Assembly: GCF_000250875.1 (NCBI RefSeq)
Contig: NZ_JH604946.1
Location: 15,182-31,129, forward strand
Source: Sutterella parvirubra YIT 11816
GTDB taxonomy: Bacteria > Pseudomonadota > Gammaproteobacteria > Burkholderiales > Burkholderiaceae_F
Direction: 5' to 3'
Length of the DNA: 15,948 bases
Position numbers and translations under genes: made by a program. The notes under the pieces were generated by a model. It had not been told where the DNA came from and searched no databases. It saw only the letters and a program-made list of their open reading frames with translations. Below are positions 13,882 to 15,948 of the stretch, piece after piece (positions within the stretch are counted from its first letter, which is position 1; each line of letters opens with the position of its first letter).

Positions 13882-14424
13882 TGGTAGACGGAATCCTTTT
13901 CGGGCCGCCGTCTTTCACCCGGCGGCCAACGCGTAGCGGAGCGGCGTGTGAAAGGGAGCTTTTGCCGTCCGTTGATGTCGCCGGAGGTTTCCCCGCCGGC
14001 GGCCCCTCCGCCGGGCGTCCTTCCCGTCGGGGAGCGCCCGGATGTGCGTCCTGCGCAGCTGAGAGGGCTCTCTCCGACCCCCGGGGCTCCTGACCCGTGC
14101 GTCACTGCGGCATACGTATTTTCCGAGCGTTGCCATCTTAACAAAAAGATATTTCTACGCAAAGTCTTATAGGTACAAACCACAGGCCGGAAAAGATTGC
14201 GTAAAAATTCACCGGAAAGGAGGATCCGGAGAGGGTCTCGATCGCCGAAAGTTGTACGTATGAACACGTATGCTTGGATTCCTTTGGCGGACGGGCGTTT
14301 CGGTTGGGCCGAACCCGGGTTCGGCGTTCAGGCCGGAGTTCGGACCCGCCGGTCGGGGCGAAGCGCCGTCGGAACGCCTATCATCGAAGGCATGCCGATA
14401 GAAAAATCGTCTGAGGCGAAGACC
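13882..14424. other. Divergent intergenic region between the EamA and amidohydrolase genes
   Basis: These 543 bases hold no gene I can support. Next to the exporter there are GC hairpins, such as CCGGCGG/CCGCCGG at 13996-14002 and 14008-14014. An AT-rich island follows at about 14108-14215. On the minus strand it contains TTGCGT and TAAGAT with a 16-nt spacer, a possible exporter promoter. On the right are a strong Shine-Dalgarno-like sequence with no start codon after it (14216-14225) and an 18-bp palindrome (14308-14325). A -10-like TATCAT is at 14379-14384. Confidence 0.55.
14308..14325. promoter_or_regulatory. Perfect 18-bp palindrome upstream of the amidohydrolase gene
   Basis: GCCGAACCCGGGTTCGGC is fully self-complementary. 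It lies 100 bases before the chosen start of the amidohydrolase gene and about 55 bases upstream of a -10-like TATCAT. It has the form of a dimeric regulator's operator. No binding protein can be named. Confidence 0.45.
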
Positions 14425-15768
14425 ATGACGCACGACCGAAAGACCACGATCCAACCCGAATCGACTGAGAACGCCCTCCCGATCCTCACGCCCGGGAGGA
14501 TGCGGGCGCTGACGCGCGCCTTCACCGAAAAGCTCTTCGAGGACGTGCGCCGCATGAGCGTGACGAAGGGGCCGGAGGGCAAGCCTTTGGAAAGCGAAGG
14601 CGTGACCCGCACTGCCTACTCCGACGAAGAGACGGCGGTGTTGGATCACCTCGAAGCCATTGCGCGGGACTGGGGGCTGGAGGTCCGCACCGACCCGGTC
14701 GGAAACCGCTTCTTCACGTACGCGGGCGAGGACCGGACGCTCCCTGCGTTGATGAGCGGGAGCCACGCCGACAGCGTGCTCTCGGGCGGGAATTTCGACG
14801 GGCTCGCCGGGATCGCGGCGGCCTTTGCGGCCGTGGCGGCGTGGCGCGCACTGGGGCTACGCCCCAAACGCGACTTCACGATCGCCGCCTTCCGGGCGGA
14901 AGAGCCGGGGCTCTTGGGCACGGAAGCGCTCTTCGGGCGGATGAAGCCCGAAAGCCTCACGCGGCGCATCGACCCCCGGCCGGGGGCGCTCGTCTTCGGC
15001 GAATTGGTGAAGCGTCAGGGGCTCGATCCGCAGCGCCTCGTCTCGGGCGAGGTGTTTCTGGACCGCGGCTCGGTCGACGCGTTTTTGGAACTCCACATCG
15101 AACAGGCGCCTTCGCTCGCAGCGGACGACGTGGTCCGCACGGGGCTCGTCACCGGCATCCGCGGGCGCATCGCCTACGACGTGATCGAGGTCGTGGGCGA
15201 TGCCGCCCACGCGGGCGCGATCGAGCGCGCGTACCGGCGGGACGCCGTGGCCGCCTCGGCCGAAGTGGTCCACCGCATGAACGCGTGGTGGGCGGAGCGC
15301 TTGGCGGCCGGAGACGATCTGGTCCTCACCTTCGGCGTCTTCGCGACGCCCGAAGACGCGGTCTTCAACAAAATCGCGGGCGACGTGCGGTTGAGCTTCG
15401 AAGCGCGCTCTCTGGAGGTTGAGGTCCGCGAAGCCGCCGCCCGAAAGCTTCTCGACACCTTCCGGGAAGTGGAAGCCGAGACCGGCGTGGCGTTTCGCCC
15501 GCAGGCGGCTTCGCGCCTTGAACCTCAGCTCTCGGACGAGGGGCTTCTCTCGGCGCTAGCCGACGCCGCCCGGCGGACCGGCGTTCCCGTGCGCCGCATG
15601 GCCTCGGGCGCCGGGCACGACGCGCAGAACTTCGGCGTCGCGGGGATTCCGTTCGCGATGATCTTCGTCGCGAACGACCACGGCTCGCACAACCCGCGGG
15701 AGGCGATGACGCTCAACGACTTCGAAGCCGGCGCGGCGCTTTTGGCCGACGCGGGTCTGCGGTGGTGA
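14425..15768 (+). CDS. M20-family Zn-dependent amidohydrolase (N-carbamoyl-L-amino-acid hydrolase / allantoate amidohydrolase type)
   Basis: This 447-residue cytoplasmic metallohydrolase cleaves a carbamoyl or ureido group, releasing an amino acid or ureidoglycine-type product with ammonia and CO2. The two-metal site is complete: His114 in SGSHADSV, Asp125 in GGNFDG, Glu159-Glu160 in FRAEEPGLLG, His224 in LELHIEQAPSL, and His422 in GSHNPREA. The dimerisation/lid domain is marked by VTGIRGRIAYDV and AAHAGAIERAYRRDAV. The acidic AEEPGLLG replaces the more usual EEGSRF run. The ATG at 14425 is chosen because GAGGCGA lies 8 nt upstream. Earlier in-frame ATGs at 14392 and 14260 would add residues not expected in the family. 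N-carbamoyl-amino-acid hydrolase, allantoate amidohydrolase and beta-ureidopropionase share these motifs, so the substrate is undecided. Confidence 0.9.
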   Translation: MTHDRKTTIQPESTENALPILTPGRMRALTRAFTEKLFEDVRRMSVTKGPEGKPLESEGVTRTAYSDEETAVLDHLEAIARDWGLEVRTDPVGNRFFTYAGEDRTLPALMSGSHADSVLSGGNFDGLAGIAAAFAAVAAWRALGLRPKRDFTIAAFRAEEPGLLGTEALFGRMKPESLTRRIDPRPGALVFGELVKRQGLDPQRLVSGEVFLDRGSVDAFLELHIEQAPSLAADDVVRTGLVTGIRGRIAYDVIEVVGDAAHAGAIERAYRRDAVAASAEVVHRMNAWWAERLAAGDDLVLTFGVFATPEDAVFNKIAGDVRLSFEARSLEVEVREAAARKLLDTFREVEAETGVAFRPQAASRLEPQLSDEGLLSALADAARRTGVPVRRMASGAGHDAQNFGVAGIPFAMIFVANDHGSHNPREAMTLNDFEAGAALLADAGLRW

Positions 15769-15830
15769 GCGGTCACTCAGTTGGAGCCGTCCGTTTGACA
15801 GGGCGGAAAAGACGCTGACCTTCGCAAAAA

Positions 15831-15860
15831 CGCCCCGCCGAACACGAGGTTCGCGGGGCG
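15831..15860 (-). terminator. Rho-independent terminator of the gene entering from the right edge
   Basis: CGCCCCGC (15831-15838) pairs with GCGGGGCG (15853-15860), and GAAC/GTTC extends the stem past a bulge. On the minus strand TTTTT follows (15830-15826). It sits 25 nt past the stop of the partial gene. Confidence 0.8.
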
Positions 15861-15885
15861 TCGTCGTCTGATCTGATCAGGTGGG

Positions 15886-15948
15886 TCAGGAGGCCTTCTG
15901 TGGGGTCGCTTCAGGCTGCGGCTGCGCGGCGGCTTCCGCCTTGGCTTC
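15886..15948 (-). CDS. Unidentified protein, C-terminal 20 residues only
   Basis: The minus strand ends with EAKAEAAAQPQPEATPQKAS and a TGA at 15888-15886, followed by a strong terminator. The tail is rich in Ala, Gln, Pro and Glu and probably disordered. No domain is visible, so no function is assigned. The choice of frame rests on the stop position relative to the terminator and on GC-rich codon use. Confidence 0.55.
   Translation of the reverse strand, partial: EAKAEAAAQPQPEATPQKAS

Noticed and set aside
14025..14115. GCTGAGAGGG followed by CCTGA, resembling parts of a TPP riboswitch
   Set aside because: The rest of the conserved core (the GATCTGG-TAATGCC run and the AGGGA segment) is missing, and the downstream gene is not a thiamin gene.

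Overview
The window is GC-rich chromosomal DNA from a Gram-negative bacterium. The gene families and GC-rich codon use fit a betaproteobacterium. The tandem transporter array and amino-acid-oriented genes would suit an asaccharolytic gut member such as Sutterellaceae. That placement is an inference from gene content, because there is no rRNA or marker gene here.

Layout: (1) 1-4800, minus strand: four consecutive genes for sodium:neurotransmitter symporter (NSS/SNF) family transporters, the most downstream one cut by the window edge. A strong terminator lies between the fourth and third copies (by increasing coordinate), and the third has its own promoter, preceded by four 11-bp direct repeats. 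(2) 4801-5270: a divergent intergenic region with a perfect 14-bp inverted repeat. (3) 5271-8452, plus strand: a secreted SIMPL-domain protein, an AIM24-family protein, and a gamma-class N6-adenine DNA methyltransferase whose first codons appear to be frameshifted. (4) 8598-9245: psd, phosphatidylserine decarboxylase, with two hairpins in its probable leader and a clear terminator. (5) 9246-9630: a non-coding stretch with a 15-bp tandem repeat that folds into two successive hairpins. (6) 9631-11847, minus: a WYL-type transcriptional regulator and pssA, phosphatidylserine synthase. (7) 12001-12708, plus: a fumarylacetoacetate hydrolase-family enzyme, divergent from pssA. (8) 12850-13881, minus: an EamA/DMT-type exporter. 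(9) 14425-15768, plus: an M20-family amidohydrolase of the N-carbamoyl-amino-acid/allantoate type. (10) 15886-15948, minus: the C-terminal tail of an unidentified protein with its terminator.

How the genes work together: PssA makes phosphatidylserine from CDP-diacylglycerol and serine, and Psd decarboxylates it to phosphatidylethanolamine, so the two genes complete that pathway although here they face each other on opposite strands. The NSS array, the DMT exporter and the amidohydrolase all point to amino-acid uptake and nitrogen turnover, but no operon joins them.

I found no phage, CRISPR, transposase or recognisable multi-gene defence system. The best second looks are the shared loss of sodium-site residues in the NSS array, the repeat arrays at 3294-3336 and 9407-9481, and the frameshifted, apparently solitary methyltransferase.
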